From Labrys miyagiensis (GTDB lineage Bacteria > Pseudomonadota > Alphaproteobacteria > Rhizobiales > Labraceae): a stretch of 40,818 nt of DNA. The notes beneath the pieces were generated by a model. That model was given only the letters and a program-made list of their open reading frames with translations, made no database searches and was not told the origin of the DNA. How positions within the stretch are numbered: the first letter of the stretch is position 1; each line of letters begins with the position of its first letter. Of this stretch, positions 31,615 through 39,636 are shown in pieces. The DNA lies in assembly GCF_030160835.1 (NCBI RefSeq), contig NZ_BSPC01000038.1, positions 1-40,818 of the forward strand, written 5' to 3'. The translations under genes were made by a program, and so were the position numbers.

Positions 31615-32181
31615 TTACCGTCGCGGCGGCTTCACAGTTTCTTCAGACTCAGTGCGGGTCAACCGTTCGAGAGCAGAGCCCATCGCGAGACCAACCAGAA
31701 CGTCCGATAGCCAATGGGCAAGAACAACAACGCGGGTTAATGCGATGAGACCGGCTCCAATCCAGATGGGTACCTTGAATCGCGGCGCTTGGTGGGAAAG
31801 AGTGGAGGCAATGGCACCCATATACATCGCGTGGCCGGACGGGAAGGCATTGTAGGCTCCTCCCGAGTGAGGAATGCCCTGGCCCTCGAAGGGTGCTTCT
31901 GTTCGATCAGGACGTTGTTGGTTTACATAGCGCTTCAGGGCATGTGACACTGCGGCAACAGACAGCGTCGCAATCCAAAGATGCGCCACGCTCTTGCGTT
32001 CGGACGAAGTGCCGAAAGCGGCAAAAAGCGCGGCGGCGGCCAGGGTCGAAAAGATTAGGTGCTCATCACCGCCAAGTGTGAGAAGGCTGGAGATCTCTTC
32101 GAGCGCGGGCGACGTATGACCGGCGACAAAATCGGCGACAGCTCGGTCGGTATGAGTCGGTTTGAGGACGATCGGCGTCAT
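31615..32181 (-). CDS. PAP2-family phosphatase
   Basis: A 188-residue membrane phosphatase with all three PAP2 motifs: KRYVNQQRPDR (KxxxxxxRP), a PSGH motif in AFPSGHAMYM, and RVVVLAHWLSDVLVG (RxxxxxHxxxD). It probably dephosphorylates a lipid phosphate such as phosphatidic acid or undecaprenyl diphosphate at the membrane. First gene of the pair with DUF6328. No EcfG-type site is seen before it. Confidence 0.9.
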   Translation of the reverse strand: MTPIVLKPTHTDRAVADFVAGHTSPALEEISSLLTLGGDEHLIFSTLAAAALFAAFGTSSERKSVAHLWIATLSVAAVSHALKRYVNQQRPDRTEAPFEGQGIPHSGGAYNAFPSGHAMYMGAIASTLSHQAPRFKVPIWIGAGLIALTRVVVLAHWLSDVLVGLAMGSALERLTRTESEETVKPPRR

Positions 32182-32490
32182 GCCTTTCCTCCGTCGTTGG
32201 CCGCCGGGCGCGAGAGGGTGTTCAGTCCGGCCACATTACCTTTAGTAAGCAAATACGTTCTCGTGCTGCCCCAAACGTTGAGATTTTCTGCGATCCAGGC
32301 GCTACGACCTCATCCGGTGACATTCGGAGCATTGTTTCGCGGCCGAGAGGCATAAAGGACGTTAGAGGCATTTCATCGTGGATGCCCGCGTAAAGCACGG
32401 TGGCGATGTTACATGCCTAAGGCAAACTAGATGGCTGTCACGAAGATCTGCACCGGCACATAGCAGCGGAGCCCGTCCCGTCCCCTTCAC

Positions 32491-32563
32491 AAAGAAAGCC
32501 CGGTCGCGCACGGGGAGAGCACGGCCGGGCTCGGTTGGTGAGGGGAGAAAACCAAGTCACCGA
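32491..32563 (-). ncRNA. Small RNA candidate, copy B
   Basis: A 70-base segment between a full-consensus EcfG-type promoter (32570-32594) and a terminator (AGCCCGGCCGTGC/GCGCGACCGGGCT then TTTCTTT at 32531-32491). The 5' part has GGTG pairing with CACC around TTTTCTCCCCT. It aligns over its full length with copy A (11113-11187), although the intergenic sequence has changed elsewhere. No coding frame. The exact ends are estimates. Confidence 0.6.
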
Positions 32564-32569
32564 GGACTA

Positions 32570-32594
32570 AACGCCGGTGTGACTAGGAAGTTCC
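32570..32594 (-). promoter_or_regulatory. EcfG-type promoter of the RNA candidate
   Basis: On the minus strand, GGAAC (32594-32590), 16 bases, CGTT (32573-32570), a full consensus match, located downstream of the secreted-protein stop codon at 32631. No protein-coding start follows it. Confidence 0.65.
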
Positions 32595-32630
32595 GGGGAG
32601 GCCTTATCGCTAGCCCCTAGTACGACGCGG

Positions 32631-32891
32631 TCAGAATTGGACCCAAACGCCGCCTCGCCAGTATCCGCGCCCCTCATGTTCTCGCCAGCGGTACTTTTCG
32701 TCCTGCTTCCATTGCCAGTCATCCGGATGCACCGTCAGCCTGAACCCAGGTTGATAATCGTACATGTCTTTCACATGCCAGCAGTCGCCATCTTCGTTGC
32801 ATACGATGCGTGCAGACGCGCCGGTCGATGCGAGGGCGAGAACTCCCGATCCTAACAATGCCGCTAGGGCAACCTGTCTCATCCTGTTCAT
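32631..32891 (-). CDS. Small secreted protein (ICNEDGDCWH-type), copy B
   Basis: An 86-residue protein differing from copy A (10787-11047) by only a few residues; the signal peptide, the two cysteines (VCNEDGDCWH) and the Trp/Tyr-rich tail are conserved. The ATG at 32891 has GGAGG upstream. The duplicated unit covers the promoter, gene and downstream small RNA candidate. Function unknown, probably a periplasmic stress protein. Confidence 0.8.
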   Translation of the reverse strand: MNRMRQVALAALLGSGVLALASTGASARIVCNEDGDCWHVKDMYDYQPGFRLTVHPDDWQWKQDEKYRWREHEGRGYWRGGVWVQF

Positions 32892-32924
32892 GTCAACCTC
32901 CAATTGCAGTTTGAGATCACCTTA

Positions 32925-32950
32925 AAACTCGGCAATCCAATTGGAGTTCC
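32925..32950 (-). promoter_or_regulatory. EcfG-type promoter, secreted protein copy B
   Basis: On the minus strand, GGAAC (32950-32946), 17 bases, GTTT (32928-32925). Conserved in position with copy A. Confidence 0.7.
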
Positions 32951-33180
32951 AATCTGATCCCATTCGGCTGGCCGGCAAAAAACCTACGTGTAGAGGGTGG
33001 TTCGGCGGTGATTAGGGGCGGCCTTTCGACCGGCCATCCTGAATGCAAAACAAGTGTATTGAGCAAATCTATCAAGCGGCGCGTGCTTTGCACGCGATAG
33101 TTCCTGCAAGAACCTGGAGGCCCTCCGCCGGGACCCCAACTGTCTTTTCCCTTAAGCCTCGCCAGATTTAGACAAAATGT

Positions 33181-33501
33181 TTACGCCCTTTGGCCTTTTC
33201 GCGCGGGGCCAGAACCATCCCCGGATAACTGGCTAAGCCGGGACGATAATGAGAGCCAAAGGTGGTCTTCAGATACGGCCTCCTCATCGGCTACGATGAC
33301 CGGCCGAACCATTAATTTTGCCAGTTCGTCGCATAGCCTGGCGTCCCCGTAAAAGTATTCTCCGGACGAAACAGTGTAAGCAACGATGCCGCCATCCCGT
33401 GCACGGTAGAGCGTCTTGAGTGCAAGCGTCTCGTGCCACATAAAAAGTCCGAACGGACAGTCGGCCAAAGATACTTCCTCTGCGGCATAAAGAAGTGCCA
33501 T
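33181..33501 (-). CDS. Hypothetical protein (106 aa)
   Basis: A 106-residue soluble protein (MALLYAAEEVSLADCPFGLFMW, in parts, then RDGGIVAYTVSSGEYFYGD and LWLSLSSRL). GGAGGG lies six bases before the ATG at 33501, which favours it over the ATG at 33516. A full-consensus EcfG-type promoter precedes it. The family is not recognised. Confidence 0.6.
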   Translation of the reverse strand: MALLYAAEEVSLADCPFGLFMWHETLALKTLYRARDGGIVAYTVSSGEYFYGDARLCDELAKLMVRPVIVADEEAVSEDHLWLSLSSRLSQLSGDGSGPARKGQRA

Positions 33502-33563
33502 GTTCTCACCCTCCATGCTAGAATTCGCACCGCTGACGGATCAAAATATCAGGGACGAAATGC

Positions 33564-33588
33564 AACGTTCTCAAGGCAGTGGAGTTCC
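33564..33588 (-). promoter_or_regulatory. EcfG-type promoter of 106-aa gene
   Basis: On the minus strand, GGAAC (33588-33584), 16 bases, CGTT (33567-33564), a full consensus match. Confidence 0.75.
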
Positions 33589-33804
33589 GGGACGGTAAGG
33601 AGAAATTCGTCCAGGCCCGGCAGGGGCAGTTAAGCTCAAGGGGCCAGCCCCATTGGCGTCACCAGCGGTGCACAGGGCGCCTTCTCGACCAGAATTCTCA
33701 AGGAGCTCAGACGCTTCGTCCGCCGCCCACGCGAAAGCCAGCGTCCACAGGCCGAGAATGATTGCACCAGCAGTCGTTGCGGTGCGGCGGCGCAGCAGCC
33801 CCAA
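33571..33804 (-). CDS. Possible small exported protein, no good start
   Basis: The frame encodes a hydrophobic stretch (ATTAGAIILGLWTLAFAWA, then ADEASELLENSG) that resembles a signal peptide or membrane helix. No ATG exists in this frame after the last stop; TTG at 33804 is the only start. Upstream codons (KELCDDPLDF) also look coding, so the start is probably lost. Its end overlaps the promoter of the next gene. Doubtful. Confidence 0.25.
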   Translation of the reverse strand: MGLLRRRTATTAGAIILGLWTLAFAWAADEASELLENSGREGALCTAGDANGAGPLSLTAPAGPGRISPYRPGTPLP

Positions 33805-34040
33805 AAAATCAAGGGGGTCATCGCACAGTTCCTTGATCGTCTCCGTCTACAACGAACGTCCCCAGTTTCCGCGAGATCGACGAAGCGGCGGGGCATTGTC
33901 ACGGAAACGTCCAAGCTGAGGTAGGGACGGGGATGATGTCAATTTCCTGCGCCCGCCGATGAAACCGCACCTTCGACCTTTCACCACGATAAGAATTCCG
34001 GGGCGCTGCCTCAGCGAGCAGCGCGGACCCGTCGCCTGTT

Positions 34041-34066
34041 GGAACCCGGATGCGAGTCTACTTGTT
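34041..34066 (+). promoter_or_regulatory. EcfG-type promoter of YihY
   Basis: GGAAC (34041-34045), 17 bases, TGTT (34063-34066), 27 bases before the start at 34094. Confidence 0.6.
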
Positions 34067-34093
34067 GACCAGCGAAAAACTTTCGAGCATTTC

Positions 34094-35149
34094 ATGACTG
34101 AAACCATTAAAGACGGCGAGGATTGGCAGGCGCAGGCGCAGAAGATTGCTGCAGAGCCTACGCTGTCCGCCGATCTGGCTCGCGCACAGGAACGCGGCCG
34201 GGGACGCAATGCGAATTCGCCAGCCGACATCCCATCCCTAGGGTGGAAGGACATTGCTGTTCGCGTCATGCTTTCCATTCCCCAGAACAGGCTGCTGACA
34301 CTCTCCGGAGGCGTGGCATTCTTTGTGATACTTTCAATCTTCCCGGGGATCGCGGCGACCGTATCACTTTACGGCATGTTTGCAGATGTTGGGACCATCA
34401 TCGACCACTTGCGCTTTTTGAACGGCGTCCTCCCTGCAGACATTCTCGACCTGATACGCGGCCAGATCATCGGCGTTGCGGCCAAGAGCAACGGCACCTT
34501 GAGTGTGGCCGTGGCGTCGGCCCTGCTTATCAGCCTTTGGAGTGCCAATTCGGGCGTCACCGCCTTCTTCGACGCCTTGAACGTGGTGTACGGGGAAAAA
34601 GAAAAACGAAGCCTCTTGACCGTCTACGCTACAACCTTCGCCACAACCGTTGGAACGATAGCCTTCATCATCTTTGCTTTGTTCGGCATATTGGTTGTTC
34701 CCTTGATTGCCGCTGCCCTCGGTTTGAACACTACGACAGATTTCGCCCTTCAATACCTGCGCTGGCCGATCCTGTTGGTGACCGTAATGATCGCACTATC
34801 GATTACGTATCGCATCGGCCCCAGTCGACACGACGCAAAGTGGCGTTGGGTTACGCCTGGTAGCACAGCGGCTGCACTGGCTTGGGTCGCAACGTCCATG
34901 GCTTTCTCCTGGTATGTCGCTGAATTCAACAGCTACAACCGCCTGTATGGCTCGCTCGGTGCTATCGTCGCCTTCATGACTTGGTGCTGGATTTCGATCT
35001 TTGTGAGCCTTTTCGGCGCTGCCGTCGATGCGGAAACCGAGCATCAGACCGCCCGTGACTCCACCCTTGGTCCTCCCAAGCCACTGGGCGCCAGGGGAGC
35101 AACTATGGCGGACCACGTCGGCAAATCGATCGAGGAACTGGGATGGTAA
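34094..35149 (+). CDS. YihY/BrkB-family inner-membrane protein
   Basis: A 351-residue membrane protein with six helices. Typical family features are AFFVILSIFPGIAA at the first helix, LLISLWSANSGVTAFFDALNVVYGEKEKRS in the middle (in parts) and FNSYNRLYGSLGAIVAFMTWCW near the end. The family was once proposed as RNase BN, but this is not accepted now, and its function is not clear. I chose the ATG at 34094 because the promoter lies just upstream; the longer frame to 33959 would overlap it. A second, frameshifted member lies at 39637-40711. Confidence 0.85.
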   Translation: MTETIKDGEDWQAQAQKIAAEPTLSADLARAQERGRGRNANSPADIPSLGWKDIAVRVMLSIPQNRLLTLSGGVAFFVILSIFPGIAATVSLYGMFADVGTIIDHLRFLNGVLPADILDLIRGQIIGVAAKSNGTLSVAVASALLISLWSANSGVTAFFDALNVVYGEKEKRSLLTVYATTFATTVGTIAFIIFALFGILVVPLIAAALGLNTTTDFALQYLRWPILLVTVMIALSITYRIGPSRHDAKWRWVTPGSTAAALAWVATSMAFSWYVAEFNSYNRLYGSLGAIVAFMTWCWISIFVSLFGAAVDAETEHQTARDSTLGPPKPLGARGATMADHVGKSIEELGW

Positions 35150-35662
35150 CCGCCGGTGCCAACCGCATTCGTAGAGGTGGTGACAGGGTTCGCCGGCAAT
35201 CAGGTTCCCGACGATGCCTCCCCGGCCGCGGAGGCAAGGAACTCGCTGGCCTCAGCCTCGTGATTGAGCTGATCAATGCCTAGCCGTAAGGCAATCAGCT
35301 TTCGATGCTGCATGAGTCCTTGGCAAAGGTGAGAGCAAAACCTGAGCGCCGGTGAATGATGTTGATAGGCCCCTCTCGGCTCATCATTCAGGGCCACAAC
35401 GATAGCTCATTGAGCTTCCCATGAGCTAGTGAGCGGCAAGCTCGGATTGTGGCAGTCCAGCTTACCCAGCCCAGTCAGATGGGCAAGACAGCGCACGAGC
35501 CGCTCGATTTGGGGTCGATGACCGTGGCAAACTCCCCGGCGATCCACGGAAACTGGCGGGAGTCGGCCACGACCATGCGAAGGAAGCCAAGATATTCAGG
35601 CTGCTTCGGTGTGGGCAATGGCCTGGTGGAGACCTGCGCTGACCTGACGACGGCGCACCCTC
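35150..35662. other. Stretch without a clear gene
   Basis: A 36-codon frame on the minus strand (35310-35200, MQHRKLIALRLGIDQL then EASEFLASAAGE) has AAGGA just before it but is too short to trust. A minus-strand frame near 35475-35669 contains YLGFLRMVVADSRQFP, which resembles the C-terminal region of a TetR-family regulator, perhaps a remnant. Nothing firmer is seen. Confidence 0.3.
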
Positions 35663-35688
35663 GGAACATCGGCCGCGGCGTCGAGGTT
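35663..35688 (+). promoter_or_regulatory. EcfG-type promoter of small exported protein
   Basis: GGAAC (35663-35667), 17 bases, GGTT (35685-35688), 42 bases before the start at 35730. Confidence 0.5.
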
Positions 35689-35729
35689 GGAGACGGTGGG
35701 TTATAAGCGCTTAAGGAAAGGAACGACTC

Positions 35730-35975
35730 ATGTTTGGAAAAACCGTTACGACGGGACTAGCCGTGTTGCTCATCGCCGTTCCCGTGGCAGCTTTTTCGCA
35801 GACGACGAACGCCCCTTCCGGGACGCCGTCGGCGTCACCGGGCGACACCACAAAGAACACCGGCGACAATAGCGGCCAGGCCGGCGCCATGAAGGGCCAC
35901 GGCATGAAGATGAAAACTGGCACCACCTGTAAGCCCACGGCGAAACATAAGTGCAAAACGAAGGGTACCATGTGA
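35730..35975 (+). CDS. Small exported Lys/Met-rich protein (81 aa)
   Basis: An 81-residue protein with a signal peptide (VTTGLAVLLIAVPVAAFS, then QTT). A Ser/Thr/Pro/Gly-rich linker is followed by a Met/His/Lys/Cys tail (MKGHGMKMKTGTTCKP, then KHKCKTKG). The Met, His and Cys residues suggest metal binding in the periplasm, which is inference. AAGGAA precedes the start. EcfG-type promoter upstream. Confidence 0.65.
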   Translation: MFGKTVTTGLAVLLIAVPVAAFSQTTNAPSGTPSASPGDTTKNTGDNSGQAGAMKGHGMKMKTGTTCKPTAKHKCKTKGTM

Positions 35976-36214
35976 GCTTTCGGCCCCGCTGCGTCGGGAC
36001 TGACCGTCAGGGGCGAGCGTGGCGCTCGAAGATCCACCACACGCCCAGGGCGTCGGGCGAGGGCTAGATGATGTGAGGCGACGGTGACGCTTATAACGGG
36101 GAGTCCAAAGGCGCTTCTCCTCCCCCATGGCGCACAGCAAGCCAAAAAGAAGGGATGCCGAAGCGCCCCGGAGGATTTAGGCAAAGACCGGGCAATGGCT
36201 CCCCGATCTCGGGC

Positions 36215-36600
36215 CTAAGCGGCGTTGCGCGCTTTGAACGCCTTCGTCAAGGGCGAGCCCACGAGTTCGTAGGTCGGGTTCTTGCGGCTGCCCACCGCGT
36301 TGACGACACCCAAGGTCACGAGCGCCTGCATCGTCGACGAGCCTGGATCGGCGCTGTCGTTTTGGCGACCGTGCGGGAGACCAGAGGCTTCTTCACCGCG
36401 GAGTCGAGGCTCCTGGCGTAGTCAAGGCTCGCCGCCTCCTTGGCAGTCTCGTGGGTGAATGCCACACCCGCCTTCTTGAAGGCGAGCACGCTGCTCATGC
36501 AGGCGATGTTGATCGCATTGGTGAGCTCGCCCTTCGCGCCACCCAGGAAGTTGAGGAAGTCCTGGAAATTGACCAAGGATGTCCCGGCGGGGCAGTTAAG
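36215..36600 (-). pseudogene. Broken hypothetical gene
   Basis: One frame encodes NFQDFLNFLGGAKGELTNAI, then SSVLAFKKAGVAFTHETAKEA. A frameshift near 36340 is needed to continue with TMQALVTLGVVNAVGSRKNP and ELVGSPLTKAFKARNAA to a stop at 36215. The 5' end is cut at a sequence (CTCCCATCTTAACTGCCCCG) that recurs at another broken gene. The family is not recognised. Confidence 0.45.
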
Positions 36601-36750
36601 ATGGGAGCGGCTCGCAGGCGACCTCAGGACCCTTGACCCTCTATCCTCGCGTTCGCCACGAGGTAAGGTTGCATGACAGCATGCAACCAACAACAGGAAA
36701 GGAGAAAACTTCTAAGTCGATCGAACGCCGGTGCCCCCAAGAATTGGGTA

Positions 36751-36776
36751 GGAACCCTGCTCCTTCCACGATTGTT
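36751..36776 (+). promoter_or_regulatory. EcfG-type promoter of 86-aa gene
   Basis: GGAAC (36751-36755), 17 bases, TGTT (36773-36776), 31 bases before the start at 36807. Confidence 0.6.
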
Positions 36777-36806
36777 TTACAAGGACCGTAGCTATGGGAG
36801 GTAAGT

Positions 36807-37067
36807 ATGGTCGACAATATCAAGCGCCCAAAAGAGCAAAAGGGGCAGCAACCGGAAGCCCTGCGTGAATTCGAGGCGGCGGCTCGCGCCGACGGCAAGA
36901 AGCCGGATGACCAGGGATTGGTCGCAAAGCCCGATACGGCTCGCCTGCGAGATAGTCCCAGCCGCAAAGACAAGGCCGCCGCAGATGTTCTAAAGGCTGG
37001 TGTTGCCCATGACCCCAAGGCCATGACTAAAGTTGTTCAAAAATCGAAGGATCCACGGACACCTTAA
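36807..37067 (+). CDS. Small hydrophilic hypothetical protein (86 aa)
   Basis: An 86-residue protein very rich in Lys, Asp and Ala and without hydrophobic segments (IKRPKEQKGQQPEALREFE, then DGKKPDDQGL and SRKDKAAADVLKAGV). It is probably disordered. GGAGG lies seven bases before the ATG. EcfG-type promoter upstream. Composition is like other stress hydrophilins; the family is not recognised. Confidence 0.65.
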   Translation: MVDNIKRPKEQKGQQPEALREFEAAARADGKKPDDQGLVAKPDTARLRDSPSRKDKAAADVLKAGVAHDPKAMTKVVQKSKDPRTP

Positions 37068-37416
37068 AGAACGATCATGGAACCCTCGAGTACGTCCAGG
37101 AATACCTTACCCGCCGCTATTCGCTGCCGCTACGAAAGCACCTGGGCCCGCGATAGGGCATTGCACGCCATTGGGAGACGTTACAGACCGGTTGAAACGG
37201 CCGGGCTAGACGCTGTTTATTGTATGGGTGTTCCCGAAAGCGGACTCTTTCGCGCGATGGGGGTATAGACCTGCGAGGTGCACAGATAATTATAAGTAGC
37301 CAATAATGCGGCCTACGTTGCTTTTGTGAACCATTTTACGGCCCCTTGGGGTGCTGGCTCTTCTTCGTCGGCATTAATGGGCTTTTTTGGCCCCTCGAAA
37401 TAGGCGTCCGAATGCA

Positions 37417-37442
37417 GGAACCTTTTTCGTCGTAGGAACGTT
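37417..37442 (+). promoter_or_regulatory. EcfG-type promoter of DUF3309 gene
   Basis: GGAAC (37417-37421), 17 bases, CGTT (37439-37442), a full consensus match, 28 bases before the start at 37471. Confidence 0.8.
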
Positions 37443-37470
37443 CTGTTCGCGTTCTCGATGGAGGGTTGAA

Positions 37471-37614
37471 ATGAATTGGCTTGTCCTCATTCTTATTCTG
37501 CTTCTGCTTTTCGGTGGCGGCGGCGGTTATTATTACGGTGGCCCCTACGTCGGCGGCGGTGTAGGTCTCGTACTACTCATTTTGCTTATATTGGCGCTTA
37601 TGGGACGGATCTAG
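37471..37614 (+). CDS. DUF3309 small membrane protein
   Basis: A 47-residue protein of two hydrophobic helices (LVLILILLLLFG and GLVLLILLILAL) joined by a Gly/Tyr-rich turn (GGGGGYYYGGPYVGGG). This is the standard layout of DUF3309 proteins of Proteobacteria, of unknown function. GGAGGG precedes the ATG. Behind a consensus EcfG-type promoter. Confidence 0.9.
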   Translation: MNWLVLILILLLLFGGGGGYYYGGPYVGGGVGLVLLILLILALMGRI

Positions 37615-37898
37615 CAGCGAGTCAATAAGATAATTGGTTCGTCATAAGTAATTGTTGACCGGTGAGTTAGTCGCGTAGTTAATTGTACATACAAATTGAT
37701 AGATTTTGGGGACTGGCTCATCGGAAGACTTGATGCTGACGGCGTGTGTGGTCACTAATACTTGTCTTGGTCTTATGGCATTGAAGTGTCCGATCAAAAT
37801 AAACCCTTAGTGGGGACTTTATTTATGCTCCGTGCAGTTATAGCAACTCCACTTATGGCGTCACAGCTTGCGCGGAAACGTCTTATGGTTGAGCCGTC
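37615..37898. other. AT-rich intergenic stretch
   Basis: No gene seen. The region from 37620 to 37840 is AT-richer than the surroundings and could hold the promoter of the DUF72 gene, but I find no EcfG-type match. Confidence 0.5.
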
Positions 37899-38645
37899 AT
37901 GCCGCACATAGTTGTCGGAACGGCGGGATGGGGAATTCCACGTAGCTCTGTCGATCTATTCGGTACGGTTGGCTCGTCGCTCGAACGTTACGCCGCCGTA
38001 TTCCAAGGAGTTGAGGTTAATTCCACCTTCTATCGAATCCATAAGGATGCGACGCTCGCGCACTGGTCCGCGGTGGTGCCGTCCGCCTTCCGCTTCGCCT
38101 TCAAGGCGCCAAAGGCAGTAACGCACACGGGACATCTTGCTTGCGACGATATCCGTCTCGAAGATTTTATGGAAAAGGTTGCGTTAGTTGGCGAACGCCT
38201 CGGACCCATTCTGGTGCAATTGCCCCCGAGCCTCGTTTTCGAGCTTGTAAGTGTCGAGCGCCTTCTTCAGCGCCTCCGCTCGAATATTAGCAGCAATATC
38301 GCCTTTGAACCTCGCCACCCGAGCTGGCTGGAGGCAGGGCCGCTATTTAAGGAGTATCGCGTCGCGCGGGTGGCCGCCGACCCGCCGCTTCTTGGCGATG
38401 AGTTTGAAGCACGCGTAACAGAACAATTCGGTTATTTGCGACTGCACGGCAAGCCGAAGGTCTATTATTCAAGCTACTCGGATGATTATATCTCGCAATT
38501 AGCTGATGTGCTCCTCGCCAGCAAGGCCGCGTTGATATGGTGTATCTTTGATAATACTGCGTCCGGTGCAGCCGTGCAAAACGCTCTCGCTCTCAAGGAG
38601 GCGCTAGGGAAACGCAGCGGGTCGTCTAGAACGATAAAAGACTGA
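37899..38645 (+). CDS. DUF72-family protein
   Basis: A 248-residue TIM-barrel-like protein of the DUF72/YecE family: VGTAGWGIPR at the N-terminus, GVEVNSTFYRIHKDATLAHW, FRFAFKAPKAVTH, LGPILVQLPPS, AFEPRHPSW and YLRLHGKPKVYYSSY. These segments are the usual signature motifs. The biochemical function is unknown; it is soluble and cytoplasmic. Its length matches the family. Confidence 0.9.
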   Translation: MPHIVVGTAGWGIPRSSVDLFGTVGSSLERYAAVFQGVEVNSTFYRIHKDATLAHWSAVVPSAFRFAFKAPKAVTHTGHLACDDIRLEDFMEKVALVGERLGPILVQLPPSLVFELVSVERLLQRLRSNISSNIAFEPRHPSWLEAGPLFKEYRVARVAADPPLLGDEFEARVTEQFGYLRLHGKPKVYYSSYSDDYISQLADVLLASKAALIWCIFDNTASGAAVQNALALKEALGKRSGSSRTIKD

Positions 38646-38744
38646 TGGTCGGTCTGATGTGCTCTGAGGGCTTTTGGCCCAGGTTCGGCGGCCCTACGCT
38701 TGGCTGGCCCGCCGCTTCTGCGTTCGAAGCGAATACAAGCGCGT

Positions 38745-38770
38745 GGAACTCGCCCCCAAGAGGAAACGTT
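38745..38770 (+). promoter_or_regulatory. EcfG-type promoter of second HTH gene
   Basis: GGAAC (38745-38749), 17 bases, CGTT (38767-38770), a full consensus match, 40 bases before the start at 38811. The paralogue at 3540-4220 has an equivalent site. Confidence 0.8.
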
Positions 38771-38810
38771 ACCAATCGCCAGTGGGAGGAACGGGGACGA
38801 GACGACATCA

Positions 38811-39428
38811 ATGAACAAAAATCGCACTTCGAATTCGGAAAGATGGCACGACCAATACGAAGCTAGCAAGTCAGCCGCGCAAGCGATCATTGACAAAGAA
38901 GCCGAGGCGATGAGAGCGAGGACAAATCGCCTCCGCGAACAGCGCAAGGCGCAACCAATGGAGGCGTCAATTGCCAATGGCGGCGAGCCTACGGCGCAAA
39001 CGCCCATCGAAGAGGTGCAAACTTCTGTTCAATCTGCAACCCCCGAGCCTTCAACATTCGAACGTCGCCGGAGGTGGACGGACGTTCAGAAGCTGAAGAT
39101 ATTGGCTGAAGTGGCGGCGGGCGGCGACACAATGTCCGAGGTTGCTCGTCGGCACAATGTTTCGCCGCAGCTGCTCCATCTCTGGCGGAAGAAGTTTACA
39201 ACTAACCTCCGAACACCCAATCCCTTCGTCTTGCCAGTGGCAGAAAGCTCGGAGATCGTCCCCGAAGAGACGGAAGCCGATGTGCATATCGGGAGCCACC
39301 AGCTTGACGTTCCCGCTCAAATTGGTCGCATGAGTGTAACTTGCAGAGGCGGTCGCGTGCTCACCGTCGATGCTAACATCGCGACTGACGTGCTGAAAAC
39401 GTTGATCCGCCTGGTAGAAGAAGCGTGA
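38811..39428 (+). CDS. IS66 TnpA-like HTH protein, second copy
   Basis: A 205-residue paralogue of 3540-4220. Shared features are the N-terminal AAQAIIDKEAEAMRART, an HTH (VQKLKILAEVA, EVARRHNVSPQLLHLWRKK) and the C-terminal CRGGRVLTVDA plus VLKTLIRLVEEA. The linker between the HTH and the tail differs. No transposition partner genes are present. The ATG at 38811 is chosen because conservation with the paralogue starts there. The EcfG-type promoter suggests a stress-induced DNA-binding role. Confidence 0.7.
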   Translation: MNKNRTSNSERWHDQYEASKSAAQAIIDKEAEAMRARTNRLREQRKAQPMEASIANGGEPTAQTPIEEVQTSVQSATPEPSTFERRRRWTDVQKLKILAEVAAGGDTMSEVARRHNVSPQLLHLWRKKFTTNLRTPNPFVLPVAESSEIVPEETEADVHIGSHQLDVPAQIGRMSVTCRGGRVLTVDANIATDVLKTLIRLVEEA

Positions 39429-39636
39429 CCGGAAACAGACAGAGCAGCGTTCGTTATCGTCAAAGGCTGTGTCGGCGTCTCGATTCCTCTCAGACTAGGT
39501 ACTGCAAAGGGTAACTCGATGGACTGCGGAACCGTAACGTACGCCTAGTAAAATAGCGGTGTACTCGGAACAAGACAGGATCCGATTTGAAGGTATCGGC
39601 GTCAGGTTGCAGGGCGACCGGCGACGTGGCCATCTC

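Noticed and set aside
37077-37268. 63-residue frame after the 86-aa gene
   Set aside because: No ribosome binding site and no protein-like pattern; left out.
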